A DNA stretch of 64,000 nucleotides from Liquidambar formosana (lineage: Eukaryota > Streptophyta > Magnoliopsida > Saxifragales > Altingiaceae). The position numbers and the translations under genes were made by a program. The notes below the pieces were generated by a model. It saw nothing but the letters and a program-made list of their open reading frames with translations, ran no database searches and was not told where the DNA came from. Shown here in pieces: positions 21,498-34,486 of this stretch; position 1 is the first letter of the stretch, and every line of letters begins with the position of its first letter. The stretch is from assembly GCA_039720395.1 (NCBI GenBank), contig CM077827.1:14671615-14735614 (forward strand), given 5' to 3'.

Positions 21498-21535
21498 ATA
21501 TCAAAATATATTATTTTTATTAAAATATTCTAACA
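21498..21535 (-). repeat. LTR-B fragment, end of its 3' LTR
   Basis: The sequence ATATCAAAATATATTATT ... ATTCTAACA matches the right end of 24,174-24,784 (ATATCAAAATATATTATT ... ATTCCAACA). Only the last 38 bp lie here; the rest was displaced leftwards out of the window by Copia-A. Immediately right, the minus strand reads AAGTGAGGGAT, a good purine tract. Confidence 0.65.
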
Positions 21536-24173
21536 ATCCCTCACTTATTTTAAGAAAAATAAAATACACACACATACCGGGTGAAGATAGACTATCATGC
21601 TTAATGAAGATAGCAATGCCTTGAACCTTCACTTAGTGAGTCTGCAATTCCTGTACCAGAGCCAGTAGTGAATCAAGTCTTGAACTATGACTACTTTTGG
21701 AATACAAAAAATTGTGTCACACACATGACAATCCAAGTATCAACTTGAGCTTTTTAAGCCAGCACGTTACAACCTTGTGCTTAATCCCAGTTTCATGAGC
21801 GATTTAAAGAACAAGCTAAATTCTCATAGGAAGTGGCCTCACCTCCACACTCACATAGGTAAAATCCGTTAAGGATGCTTCTGTAATTATGGCATCCCAC
21901 TCATAAGAGCTACAGATTTTATTAAGAGATAATCTCATCCTTGTAACCGTTACATAATTAATGTATCTACACCATAAAGATGGACTAGGAGTATAAGCTC
22001 CAATTTTGTGCATCTCACCACCAACCTACTCTATGATTCGTTTTTCTCATTGAACACAGTTCTTGGGATCTCTAGTCTCTGGGTTGGTTATCCTCATAGG
22101 CGGTTATTTTCTATTGGCTTTAATTGTATCATCTCCCTTGATGTAATCTAGTCCATTTCTCTAATTATAGCCTATGATCATTGTCTCAACATGATCTCAT
22201 AATATATCATTGATCTGGATTTCCTATCATAATATTTACATGGGCTTTGCCAATTATGACAGTAGTCTCACAAATATAATAAAACAGGTGGTGATAAATT
22301 TCACATATATATCTCGAATAATATTTGGCAAAGCCTGCCTGCATCTTCACTGACTGAGGCCAAAGCTATAAGCTTACCTTCTTGGTGGACTTTTCAACAA
22401 ATATATAGTTCCACCTCCCAATAAATACATATAGCCAATGGTAAACACAAAATCATCCAATCTGGAGTTTCAATCATCATCACTATACCTTTCAGTATAG
22501 TGGATATCTCTAATATAATAAGTCGCGTTAGTAGTTTAAAGAACTACTTATTCGCAATTATAAACTCCTACTATCTCTAAATTTAAAAGGATATATCTGC
22601 ATCTGCAATGTAGAACATTTTATCTTCTCTATTAATAAGAGACTTGCACACAATATATATATTGAGAAAACAAACTATCTCACATGCATCAAAGTACGCC
22701 TCCACAATTCAAAATTTTATTTTTACTAGCGAGAACGTATTTTGAGCATTCACTGTTATAACACATCTAATAAGAATACAACTTATTTTTTCAAATAAAA
22801 TGTGTTTCACCATATACACTTGAAAAATCATTAACATAAACACATTTTATAGTTTCATGTGAATTACTCACATAAAAAATTAAATTATAGAATTTTAACC
22901 AAACTCTAACGGTAAAAATAATTTAATCAGTAACGGTCACAAAAAATTTTATTACTCAAAAGGTTACCAGAATAATCATTAATCAATCGGCTAGCAAATA
23001 ATTAAAACTCATAAAATCATATTTGATTAATAAAAACTTTGTAACCAAAGTATTCATGACCTTTAAATATTATGAAAATGACTCCTAAAAGTTACTATAC
23101 CTTAGAGCTTGTCAAGATGTACACCCACTTTCAACCTTTCATTGGGTCATCAAACAACAAATATCAACAAATATCATATTACTATTTACAGAGCTCCACT
23201 ATGGTATATGGCCAAATTAACTCAATATAGCCAGTACACACAGGTACAGTCAAGTTATTCAAATGTGCACACAAGTAAATATTAAAATTGTATTTCTCTA
23301 CTTGCAAGATAAAGTAAGAAACAATCTATGCATATTAAAATTGCAAGGAGATTAATTACTAATTAAATATATATATGTATCGGTGAATACCTCAGTAGCT
23401 AAACCAACTTACAATAAACTTAATTGGTCTCCTCTAATATTAGACTTGTATAGTTGGAAAAAGAAACGCAAAAAACTCAAATTTGCACAACCATATCTAT
23501 ATATATAATTGCATAAGACATAGTTTTGTTGAATATACCATTATCTTGAAACCTCCAATACCAAATTGACATATAATTATAAATTATGTTTTCCTCTACT
23601 TTTCCTTTACGTTTTCCCAGTAAACAAATAGTTTCATGAAATCACATAGGTTTCTCCAAATGATCCTCTAATTTCAAAGAACAATAGATATCAACTATAT
23701 GTCTATAAATAACCACAAGCAAATCTAAGACCGTCATTAACAGTCTAGACATGGCTATCATTATACATCTAAAGATATTCTCAATATTCCTCAAAATGAT
23801 TTTATAGTAGCTAGTTATTTACAACATAACACAAGAAAATTGAATTAAATCCCATGTATATGAACATGATCACAGAATCAATGAGTGAATAAAAGATTGC
23901 ATAAACAAAGATGTGTATGTCTGTTAAATGTCCTCATTGAAATAAGATGACTGTTTCCACATGATTTTGATTTTCTCACATAGAAACACTGACATGACAA
24001 ATGAAAAGAATTTTTAAAAAATCTTTTTTTTTTTTCTTGAACGTGGACATCCATTGATCTACCCTTTATAAGAACATTTTTTGTCCTCTTCAAAGTTTCC
24101 TAGGGTTCTTAGAAATATAAATTCATGTGACCTATGGTAACATTATTTCCTTCAAGGCAAATCATCTTTAAAT
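21536..24173 (-). other. LTR-B internal region, degenerate
   Basis: About 2.6 kb, AT-rich, with no frame longer than about 70 codons and no recognisable gag or pol motif. Given the LTR fragment and purine tract on the left and the LTR candidate on the right, I read it as the decayed interior of an old Copia-like element. No primer binding site could be recognised at its right end, so an internal deletion or heavy decay is likely. Confidence 0.45.
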
Positions 24174-24784
24174 TGTTGGGGATTCATAATAAAAATTAAT
24201 AATATAAATTACAATAAAAATAATAATAGAACAATGTTACAGATAAAAGCAAAGTGGTGGGTTGAGGCACGGGTATCTCACTTTCTTTAAGACAATTCGT
24301 GCATCTGCGGAAGCTAATCCGATGTAGCAGGTTCACTAGCACGTCGTCCCAGGATACAATAGCCTAACCACTTATATTGTAGACTCAACGAATGCACAAT
24401 TCGAATAGTAAAAGTTCCACCAAAATACACCATTTCTTTACTCATATGAAATAGTATGCATGTAAAGAACACTTAGAAAAAGTATACGTATTTGTTATAT
24501 CTCTAGGCTATCTATATCTCTTAGACCCCTTAGCCATCTATATGGAATAGTGGAATGATAATGTAGGTATAGAATCCCAACTGGCCAAGCCAGGCATAAA
24601 GCCTCAAAAGCTAATAACCTCCCTCATAAAGCTTACACATGTAACATATGTATTAAAGTAGGTAATATTTCTTACATATAACTTATGTAATAAATGGGGT
24701 AACGAATGCAAAATATGAGTTGTAAAACCAATGATCAAAATAATAATATATCAAAATATATTATTTTATTAAAATATTCCAACA
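24174..24784 (-). repeat. LTR-B 5' LTR candidate (611 bp)
   Basis: It starts TGTTGGGG and ends CCAACA, with inverted termini, and its last 38 bp match 21,498-21,535. No TSD can be checked because the other end is off-window. Confidence 0.5.
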
Positions 24785-25032
24785 TTTTCTTGTCTACGTG
24801 TCGCCATCTATTCTCACCCTAGCATGATGTTGGTTTTTCCAACACCATCCATCTATCTCATGTAAAATATACAAGCCAAAATATCTACAAGCCATCATTC
24901 CCATTCAAATTCAAAGTTTATTCAAAATGTCAAAAATCCTCTAATAAGGAAAGGAACAAAAATCCAATAACAAATGCATTACCTGTCACAAAAGAAAGAA
25001 GAATACTAATTAACTAGGTCCTTGTCACATAA
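24785..25032. other. Spacer without recognised features
   Basis: Host or older repeat sequence between LTR-B and the solo LTR. I see no gene or repeat structure. Confidence 0.5.
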
Positions 25033-26693
25033 ATATGTGTAACGACCCGAAATTGGGGTTGTTAGTTAAGTAGTAAGAAAATCACTTTTAAAGCCAAATT
25101 TGGTGGATGTTTAATAAAAATAATTCTTTTAAAAATATTTTTAGAAAATCCGGCATGGTCCTGTCTATAAATAGGACATACCAAGTTATCGACTAGTCAT
25201 AAAACCTATAGAAAACACAATTATAAGCTTTTCCAGCCATCCACACAATATTTCAAAAATAAAGAAATCTACGGGCTATATCGTAGTCACATGGGTCTCA
25301 TTCAGATATACATCCACTACTCAATTAATTATTATAGGCCATGAAATTAAAATTAATACATGCCTAGGCTCAAAGCCTATCTCCACTATTCTCTACATGA
25401 ATGCAAGCATGCTGACATACTCCCAAAACCCAGGTCAACTTAGCTTTGAAAATATGACCTGCAAGAAAACTGTGGGGGTATAAGCTACACGCTCAGTAGG
25501 AAAATATTTCTCAAAATAACTCAAGGTTTTAAAAAAAACCATAGTTTATATACTTTTCAAGAACCCTGCAAAACCATTGATTAGTTTGCAATATAATTTT
25601 CAGTAAATAAAACTGATACATGTATAATGAAATAAACTGCGAAAGTTTAAATCATTTGATACCAACACCCCGTTTTATTTTTAAAAAAGGTAAGAAATAA
25701 CTCAAGTTATTTATAATTCATTATCATTCTTTCCAATTTCCATATCACGGCCTTATAAGCCAATAATCATCAACCGCCATATTCGGCAATCCATAACATC
25801 AGTATTTCAAACTGATAAATCCTCCCCAGGTCATGCGGGGCCCTCGCGCGTGGAAATAAGAGGAAACACTATGGATCCCTATCTGGGTCCAGAAAGTAAC
25901 CTCAAGAGGAAACACGACAAGACATCCCTACCTGGGACCGCAGTAACCTCTATTTAGGCACGTAGCCCAGGACTAAAGGATAGGAAGATACGACAAGACG
26001 TCCTGTTCCTTTGGGACCGCAGTAATCCTGTCTCCAGTAGCCCTCATCACCTTATCCATATCATCAACACTTTTCTTTTCATTTATTAATTTAATAATTC
26101 TCACATAATCCGGAAAATTATATATATTTTCCAAAAACCACATAATAGTTTTGTTCTTAGAAAACCATATGAAATAACTCCATAATTTCCATATAAACCG
26201 AAAAATTTTATATATATAAATTTTCCAAGAAAACCATATAATATGTGGGTTCATAAAAATCACAATAAATAACCCCCATAAATCATTTCCAAATGAATGA
26301 TTTTTAAAACAACATTTTTATAACAAAAATGATGTGAATTAAACCTTAGGTTTCCCACAATTTGTAAAACCCAACAAATATATACCCCATGCATGATATT
26401 TATGCAAAAACTATTAAATACATATAAAACTACATGATTTATACCCAAACCCCCATGCAACAAGGGTCTAAAATGAAAAAATGTCCCCTACCTAAAAAAT
26501 GAGTAATGCAAATGCCAAACCATCCCTACACGCACGTAAATCGGGCCAAACTATGATGGATCCGAGCTTGCCAGCGTCGGATCAGGGCTGCCATGCTCCG
26601 ACGAGCAACCCACAACCTCCTTGCCACTCTCCCTCTTTTATTCTCTCTCTCTCTCTTGGCTGGAAAAATGGAGAGAAATTCGTGGGTTAAGGG

Positions 26694-26701
26694 TTTATAT
26701 A
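26694..26701 (-). promoter_or_regulatory. TATA box of the solo LTR
   Basis: The minus strand reads TATATAAA within TTCTATATAAACCC, followed downstream by a GA-repeat leader. The palindrome cluster lies 55-112 bp upstream of it. Confidence 0.6.
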
Positions 26702-26755
26702 GAAAAGAAGGGCAAAAGGGTCATTTTAACCCATTAAAAATCTGCAGATCGTAAC

Positions 26756-26930
26756 TTTCAGACGTCTGAAAGTCAGTTTCAGACGTCTGAAAGTCAGTTT
26801 CAGACGTCTGAAACTAAACCTCAGAAATCATCGTTCTCTGGAATTTTCAGATGTTTGAATTTAACTTTCAAACGTCTGAAACATCACTTTCAAACGTCTG
26901 AAATGTGTTTCAGATGTCTGAAACACACAG
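26756..26930. repeat. Phased TTTCAGACGTCTGAAA palindromes upstream of the LTR TATA box
   Basis: Three perfect 16-bp palindromes TTTCAGACGTCTGAAA start at 26,756, 26,777 and 26,798, exactly 21 bp apart. They are followed by at least four diverged copies (CAGATGTTTG, CAAACGTCTG twice, CAGATGTCTG) up to about 26,930. Each perfect copy holds an ACGT core, the usual bZIP contact. Confidence 0.92.
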
Positions 26931-27525
26931 ACAGTTGAAAATTGATAGTCAGTCAGGCTACTCTCCATCAGCACAGACATCAGTCTTATTTCATTAAAAA
27001 CATTTAAGTAAATCCTTACTTTAAGTTATTTAATGAAAATAATCAAATAACCCCCCATTTGAATCCAAATAAAATATCAGAAAAATCAAATTCCCAATAT
27101 ATCAAAATCTCATTTCCAAGTTTTAGTACAAAATCCATCTCCCGACAGATTTTCCTAAAACAAACACGTAAGGAACCTAATCCAAACATGCTAATAAAAT
27201 CCCATAAAATCATAGAAGTCTTATAATATTATAAACTTCTATTACCGCCAAAAATTATCTTTAAAAACAAAGATTCACGAAAATTCATTTTTCCCCAACA
27301 CTTAGCCAAATTTCAGCAACTTAAACCCGAAGCTGCAAATAAGGCCAAACATCCACTATGAACACTTGATACATAAAAACAAGCATCAAATCACAAATAA
27401 CATCATATTATCATACGCATGGATCACTCATATATGAGGTTATCTAACAAATCAAGGGATTAACTACGCTAATCGAACATTAAGCCGTAATAATCCTTAT
27501 TAAGAAAACAGGTCCTCACAATATG

Positions 27526-28547
27526 ACTAGCAAATGTAAACAACTATGATATGAACTTGATAAAGTATTTAATTTAGAATAAAAAATATTACTATCATTG
27601 AAAAGAAAACTTATTAGTACAAGCGTAACTTTGTCTCAATTCGCTTGATTTTTTACTCCATCTCTTCTATTAGTTTGTTTGTTTGTTTATTTATTTGTTT
27701 ATTTATTTATTTTATTTTAACAATCGATAGAACCTCAAATAGAGTAAATACCACTAGACTATTATGCCATTGGCTATCTCTTCTAGTAGTTTACTTTTGC
27801 CTTACCCTAAGTGTTGGAATTGGTTGATGGATACACAAGAAGTAACAAAAGAAAAAGAGACTAAAGCAAGAAAAATAGAGGCACTGTTTGATTGCACTTT
27901 TTATGAGATTTTGTTTTTTTTTTTTTTTTTTTAAGTAGAAAAAGTCATTTTTCACTTTCTCACTTTTTGGTTTTAAGTAGAAGCAATGAAAGCAATTGAT
28001 TTCGCTGGTGATCTTTTGGATGTTATGGGAAACTCTGTTGGATCATCATTGTCCAAACGGAAACTTAAGACAAGCACAACCTCTTTCAATCACAAAATTT
28101 TCAAGTTAAGGTTAAAATCGTCCAAAAGATAAAAATAACTTCTAAAAACAAATCTTCATTGCTTTTACTTAAAATCCAATATTTTATTTTTACTTTTTAG
28201 AAGTCCTTATTAGTTTCCTCTAACCAAGCACTGCTTTTTTGCTTTTATAACTTTTTGCTTTCAAAAGCAAAAATGATCTTAAAATAAGTATAAAAAAACG
28301 GTGCCAGATAAAACTAAAATAAAACACTCACAGTATAACAAACTATAAACTAATTATGCATGCATATAATGACTATTCTAGACATCATGTCAATAATATG
28401 AAATTAATTGAGATATTATTAAGATAAAAAAAATTAAAAATAACATGCACGCACTCTGAGGTAGCGCATATATATACCACAAACTTACATGCATACGAAC
28501 TTTATCACAGATTCACAAAATCTTGCAAAATAATAAAAATATATCTA
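27526..28547. other. Intergenic DNA without recognised genes
   Basis: AT-rich sequence with a T-run at 27,913-27,932 and TTTG/TTTA microsatellite-like text near 27,672-27,716. I see no ORF, RNA gene or TE end that can be supported. Confidence 0.6.
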
Positions 28548-28774
28548 AACCTTAGCTCATCACATGCACGGGTTCTAGTACAATTAAAATTAAACAAATA
28601 GCATGCTTCCAAATAAAAAAAACTTACATTTATGTTTAGGTCAAATGGGTACAATTAAATGTAGTTTAAGGTTTAAATTACAGTCTTTTTATTTTTATTT
28701 TTTATTTTTAACTATAGATATTTAGTTGGAATTAAATCAAAAGTATATGGTAATAAAAATATTTATTTAACATT
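28548..28774. repeat. Left copy of the ~230-bp duplication flanking the viral insert
   Basis: From AACCTTAGCTCATCACATGC to TATTTAACATT. The same sequence recurs at 37,515-37,752 with about four substitutions and two small insertions. It has no TE ends and directly abuts viral sequence on its right side. I read it as duplicated host target sequence. Confidence 0.85.
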
Positions 28775-29373
28775 GGTTAAATGACAAAACCATTTTGAAA
28801 TCATTACCATTAAATATTAAAACACATGGATATGATATGGAAGAAGGAGCTACAGGATTAGCTTTGGTTTATAGAATATATTATAAAGTAATGACTAGTA
28901 TAACACCAAAAGCTTTATATACTAGTCCTAAAGGATATACAACATTAATACAAGCCCAAACCCATAAATCTAATGTAGCAGTTCCAAAACAAATAGAATG
29001 GAACAAATTACCATTACCAAAAGATTGGTCACTACCAAATATAGTTCCACCCAAGAATATAGAACACAGACAATTAGACCAAATTATACAACATCTAGAT
29101 GGTAGAGTTGATGTTTGGTTTACTCCTTCTAGACAAATAACACTCAACATTTCAGAATTTACACCAAGTAGCTCAAGGACATCTGTCCCACCCAGATCAT
29201 CATATTCAGCACGAAGACCATCTGCCCCATTAGAAACACCTTTCCCTACAAGAACAAATTCAGAACAACTAACAGGATTAAGAAATGATAATAATATTAG
29301 TCGACCATATTTTACAATAGATCCACAAAGCTCAGAAAATACAGATGATAATATGTCTCCAACAAGATCATAA
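28775..29373 (+). pseudogene. Viral polyprotein fragment, movement-protein-like region
   Basis: The frame is open from the host junction with no ATG of its own, so the N-terminal part is absent; the expected start lies at 36,974. A short block (GATGLALVYRIYYKV) and the position before the coat-protein region suggest the 30K-type movement protein C-terminal half. A Ser/Pro-rich linker follows, and the frame ends in a stop at 29,371-29,373. The assignment rests mainly on order. Confidence 0.55.
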
Positions 29374-31262
29374 ATGGAAGATACTAGATATAATCTAGCT
29401 ATACATATGCTAATGAAAGACCATTCTGAATCATTCCGACTAAAAGTAGATACAATAGAAGAAGATTTTAACTCCATAGAAAATATTATTAAAAAATATC
29501 ACCAAGACAACAATATCATTCACAAAGAAACTCATCCAATTGAAAGAAAATTATTACATAAAATGTACAATACATATTGTCAAAAATTTAATGTTAATAT
29601 AACATTTTTCACATGGTACCCATTATTTGTAAAAAAGAAAATAAATACTCCCCCTCCATCTGATAAGACAATACAAGTTACTACTAAAGACTATACAACA
29701 TGGAAAACTTCAGAAGACAAAATAATTCAATCGGTACATCTTCCTTTCGAAAATATTTGTATCCAAGTAAGAAACAATACACTCAAGGCTTCTCCTTTTA
29801 AAGAAACAAAAGTTCTTGATTCATCAACTTGCATTACGAAAGAAGTAAAACAAATATTAGAACAAAATAATTATACTAATCAATATTTGCATACAATAGG
29901 TACCCAATTGAACCGAATGGAAACAGTTCAAGATAAACTCTTAAAAAATGAGAAATTTTTTTCTAATTTGGCAAGTACATCATCTAGTCATAGACCCTCA
30001 GCGCTACAAAAAATCATACCATTATTTAAACCACATATTATTCCAAAAGAAGATGATATTATATTCACAAATAATACAGAAGAAATGTTAGAAGAAATAA
30101 CTAAAAAATTATTTCAGTTAACCACTACATCAAAAATAGTTGCACCCTTAACAGATTTAGAATCATTCTTCCAACCTTTAGACAATTCATTAGAACTTCA
30201 TTCTAAAACATTTCCTTCACTAAGACCAATAACTTGAAACTACTACTCTAGGCCAACCCCAGTAGATATTCAATTTGAAAAACTACTCCACTACTCTCAA
30301 AGGGAATATAGTGAAAACTCAATTTATGATTGGAATATTGATGGAATGTTAGAACACCAAATTTTAAATACAATGTATGAGATCCTTATGGCGGTAACAG
30401 CTTACAAACGAAAACAAAATGCCTTAGAGAATTCAGCCTTACATTTAATATTGTCAAGTTTTACTGCCAACTTAAAGGCTGGTGGGATCATTATCTTCTA
30501 AAACACAATCGCCAATATATTATCAATGCAACAAAAGTTGATGACAATGGAAATCCAGTCATAGATCCTACTGGTCAACCAATACCAGATACTATTAATA
30601 ATCTCGTTTATACAATTATAAAACATTTTATTGGAAACCCATTACAATCACCAATAGGGCAAGTGAAATATTATCCAATTTAAGATGTCCACAACTTGAA
30701 GATTTTAGATGGTATAAAGACGTATTTTTCAGTAGAATCTTTCTTAGAGAAGATTGTCACAATGATTATTGGAAAAAAAGATTTATCTCCGGTTTACCAA
30801 CCCTATTTAGTGAGAAAATTAAACAAAAATTAAGAAGTATTCATAATGGAACAATAAATTATCATATTTTGTCTTATGGTGACATAATCTCTCTTATCAA
30901 TATTGAAGATTAGCATTATGCACAGACTTAAAGATAAAGGCCCAAATGAAAAAACAAAAAAGATTAGGAAAAGCAGAATTAGGACAATTTTGTGAACAAT
31001 TTGGTTATACTAAACTAGAAGCCCCATCTTCCAAACACAAAAAAACAACGGAAAATATCTAGAAGATCACAACGTTCTAATCCTCCAAAAGACCGATTTA
31101 AAAGTAGAAAATAGAGTTGGTTAAAATATCCAATTAAGCACCAAAATCGTAAATATCCTAAATCTCAAAATAGACAACAGCAATCAAAACATTCTAAAAA
31201 TCCTAAAAAAAACTCCAAAATGTTGGAATTGTGGAAAAATTGGCCATTACAAAAATAATTGC
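29374..31262 (+). pseudogene. Viral polyprotein fragment, coat-protein region with zinc knuckle
   Basis: An open stretch of 287 codons (29,374-30,237) follows directly after the previous stop. After a stop at 30,235 a coat-protein-like core (YDWNIDGMLE and following) can be read. The frame changes near 30,480 and is broken repeatedly to 31,200. A CCHC knuckle CWNCGKIGHYKNNC lies at 31,221-31,262, preceded by a basic region, as in caulimovirid coat proteins that package nucleic acid. The damage excludes function. Confidence 0.7.
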
Positions 31263-32374
31263 CCATTAAAAGCCAAGATTGATTCTTTACAAATATCAGA
31301 TGAATTCAAGTTAGCACTATATAATCTTTTAAAAGAAAATTCTGAAACAAAATCAAAAACCCAATCTATAGAAGAATTTAATGAATTAGAACAAAATCAG
31401 CCCCAAGATGATGTCCCAGAATCGTTTTCCTCGTCATGCTATAGTACTGAATCAGATAATGAAGAAGTCCAAAATTGTACAACCACAGCTTGCTGTAACA
31501 AAGACAAGTCATTAATGCTTTTAACAGCAGAAGAAAAACAATTAATAGATTTTGCTGATACTATACCAGATCCCAAAGTTAGTAGAACATACTTAAATAA
31601 TCTTTCCAATAACATATCCCAAACTAGCCAAACATCTATGCTAACCTTCAATACTTACCCTAATCATAATCTTACCAATATCATAAATAGATTTGATAAA
31701 AATAAATCTAGGCCAACTATAATTGAAGACTTACAATATGAAATTAATTTGGGAAAAACAGAAATAAGGTATCTCAAAGCATAAGTACAAGAATTACAAC
31801 AACTAAAATTACAAGTGTAAGATTTTAAACGTAAACAGGATTATTTAAACCAACAAATCCTTGAACTTAAACATACAGAATTTAATATAACTCCAGAACG
31901 TCAAGACAAAGAAAGCTAGGATCTAGATGCTATACAAATAGCAACAATGATAGACTATCAAAAGTGGCATGTTTATGTAACTTTATAATCAATGAAGCAT
32001 TCCGTATTGATACATATGCATTAGTCGATTCTAGTGCAGACATGAATTGTATCTAACAAGGATTAGTACCAACACATTTTGCACAAAGAACAACTGAACA
32101 ACTTAGTACAGTTGACAAAACAAAAATGAAAATTAATTTTAAGTTTGATAATGTCCAAGTATGTAATCAAGAAACTTATATCAAAACACCATTCATTCTA
32201 TTAAAAGACTTAACTAAACCAGTTATATTAGGAATGCCGTTCTTAAGACTTATTACTCCATTTGGTGTACATGAAGATGGTAAACATACAAGATTAGTAG
32301 GAAGAGATTTAATTTTTAAATTTATTAACCAACTACAAACTCGAATAAGATTAACATTTTTAAATATCAATTGA
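31263..32374 (+). pseudogene. Viral polyprotein fragment, acidic linker and aspartic protease
   Basis: After the knuckle comes an acidic segment (QPQDDVPESF), then a protease region around 31,960-32,374. The active-site triplet near 32,025 reads D-S-S instead of D-S/T-G, so catalysis would be lost. A later VILGMPFL block matches the usual position of the conserved hydrophobic-Gly segment. Stops occur at about 31,783, 31,918, 31,987 and 32,056, all of the TAA/TAG type. Confidence 0.65.
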
Positions 32375-33539
32375 TCACAACATTAAATTTAATTTCCAGA
32401 AAGACTCAACATAATAAATATCTCCAAAGTGAAATCCAAACACTCAAAATCGAACAAACATTAGAAACTCCAGAAATGAAAACAAAAATAAACCAGTTTC
32501 ATTCTTTGTTAAAACAAACCGTTTGCTCTAATTTACCCAATGCTTTTTGGAACAGAAAGAAGCATGTTGTTAGTCTTCCTTATGAACCAAATTTTAAAAA
32601 ATCACAAATCCCAACAAAGGCACGATTCATACAAATGAGTAAAAAATTATTGCAATATTTCCAAAAAGAAATTCAAGAATTATTAGATAAAAAATTAATT
32701 AGAAAAAGTAAGTCTCTATGGAGTTGCTTAGCATTTTATGTTAATAAGCCAACTGAAATAGAATGAGGGACTCTTAGACCAGTTATTAATTACAAACCAC
32801 TAAATAAAGTACTCAAATGGATAAGATACCCAATTTCTAATAAACAAGATTTACTTAATAGATTATATAATGCCAAAATATTTTCTAAATTTGATATGAA
32901 ATCAGGATTTTGGCAAATACAACTCAAAGAAGAAGATAGGTACAAAATAGCTTTTAATGCTCCTTTCAGTTAATACGAATGGAATGTTATGCCATTTGGA
33001 TTAAAAAATACTCCATCAGAATTCCAAAATATTATGAATGAAATTTTCAATCCATACACAGAATGGTCAATAGTTTATATTGATGATGTTTTAATATATT
33101 CTCCAACAATAGAAAAACATTGGAAACATTTACACACATTCTTTAAAGTAATCAAACATAGTGGTTTAGTACTCTTGGAATCTAAAATAAAATTATTTCA
33201 ACCAAAAATTAGATTTCTTGGGCATTATATTCATCATGGCACAATTACCCCAATTGAAAGAAGTTTAGAATTTTCTAGCAAGTTTCCATATGAAATTAAA
33301 GATAAAATGCAATTGCAAAGGTTTTTAGGAAGCTTAAATTATGTGGGAAGCTTTTATAAAGATTGCGTAAAATATGCAAACTTTTATATAACGGATTAAA
33401 GAAAAATCCTCCAGCATGGTCATCTTATCATACACACATTGTTAGACTAATTAAATCAAGAATAACACATCTACCATTATTACACATTGCCAATCCACAA
33501 GCCTTTAAGATTGTAGAAACAGATGCTTTAGAGATAGGG
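32371..33539 (+). pseudogene. Viral reverse transcriptase region
   Basis: Clear RT blocks are visible: PTKARFIQM, LVRKSKS-like LIRKSKSLWSC, FSKFDMKSGFWQIQL, MPFGLKNTPSEFQ and the catalytic YIDD at 33,076-33,087, then FLGHYIHHGTITP. The frame is cut by a TGA at 32,764-32,766 and a TAA at 32,971-32,973, and shifts again near 33,395. The following RNase H start (IVETDALEIGYGG) is interrupted at 33,547 by the hAT-like insertion. The YIDD form and block order fit Caulimoviridae rather than LTR retrotransposons. Confidence 0.88.
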
Positions 33540-33547
33540 TATGGTGG

Positions 33548-34486
33548 TAGGGATGGGCCTACACTTAGGCCTAGGGTGGCCATGGCCCCCCCTCAATTCC
33601 AAAAAATTGTCTTAATAAAGTATTGTTTGGTGACCAGATTTGAAACTAATACGAAAACAAGGTATTACATGTTAACTTGTTACAAATAGATTATCAATCT
33701 ACTATGAAATGACTACTAAGGGGTTTGGTTTTGGTATTATATTTCTAAATGGTCACCAAAACGTAATTTACTAGTTTCAGTTTTTTAGGCACAATCTAGT
33801 AATGGTCCCTCCCAATCAGCACAATGGTTCCTCACATAATCTCTTAAAAGTCAAATAGGCAACTAATACCCAATGATAAAAAGCTAGAATTAATATATAC
33901 AAAAGGTAAAATGTCTAAAATAATTAACAAAAAACAAACACCTTCTCCTATCGATCGTATTAACTCTTTTTTTTTCTTTTTCTTTTTTAATGTTAGATTT
34001 ACCTCAGATTTCTGTCAAACAAAATCATTGAGCATATTAGAGGGTAACGGTTGGCGGAAAACATCTTACCGAAGAAAATCATTACTCAATTTCTACATAT
34101 TAAGGTACACTTTTTAGGTTTTTTTTTTTTTATTTTTAAAATCTTTTATTTATTTTTTTTAAACCCTTCTTCAAATTTATTGCTAATGTCAACCCCTCTT
34201 CTTTTTCTTCTTCTTCTTCCTTTTTTTGGTTTTTTGTTTGTTTGTTTTTGTTTTTGTTTTTTTTGTTTTGTTTTGTTTTTTTTTTTTGTTGTTTTTTGTT
34301 TTTTGTTTTTTTTTTTTTTTGTTATGGTTTTAGAGAAGTATAAGTAAGGTCAAATCATTTACTTTCCATTCAATGTATTAATATATTTAATCTTGAATCT
34401 TAGTATAGTTTTCATACTTGAAAGGTAAAATTTTTTATTATTCATACTTTGGCCACCCCTGAGATAAAATCTTGGTTCCGTCCCTG
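33548..34486. mobile_element. Non-autonomous hAT-like element (939 bp) inside viral RNase H
   Basis: Flanked by a perfect 8-bp duplication TATGGTGG (33,540-33,547 and 34,487-34,494), the hallmark length for hAT. The ends are TAGGGATGGGCC and, on the other strand, CAGGGACGGAACC, matching at 10 of 13 positions. The interior is T-rich with no transposase. Removing it together with one TSD copy restores continuity of the viral RNase H text, which shows that it came after the virus. Confidence 0.9.

Larger units (their letters stand above)
25038..27520 (-). mobile_element. Solo Gypsy-type LTR (2,483 bp)
   Basis: Flanked by a perfect 5-bp duplication ATATG (25,033-25,037 and 27,521-27,525). On the minus strand it starts TGTGAGGACCTG and ends GGGTCGTTACA, termini typical of long plant Gypsy LTRs (Del/Tekay type; lineage by recall). 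No internal region or second LTR is present, so it is the product of unequal recombination. The minus-strand TATA box is at 26,694-26,701, followed downstream by a GA-rich leader (26,639-26,657). Confidence 0.9.

Noticed and set aside
34051..34347. 98-codon phenylalanine-rich open frame
   Set aside because: Translation of a T-rich low-complexity run inside the hAT-like element.
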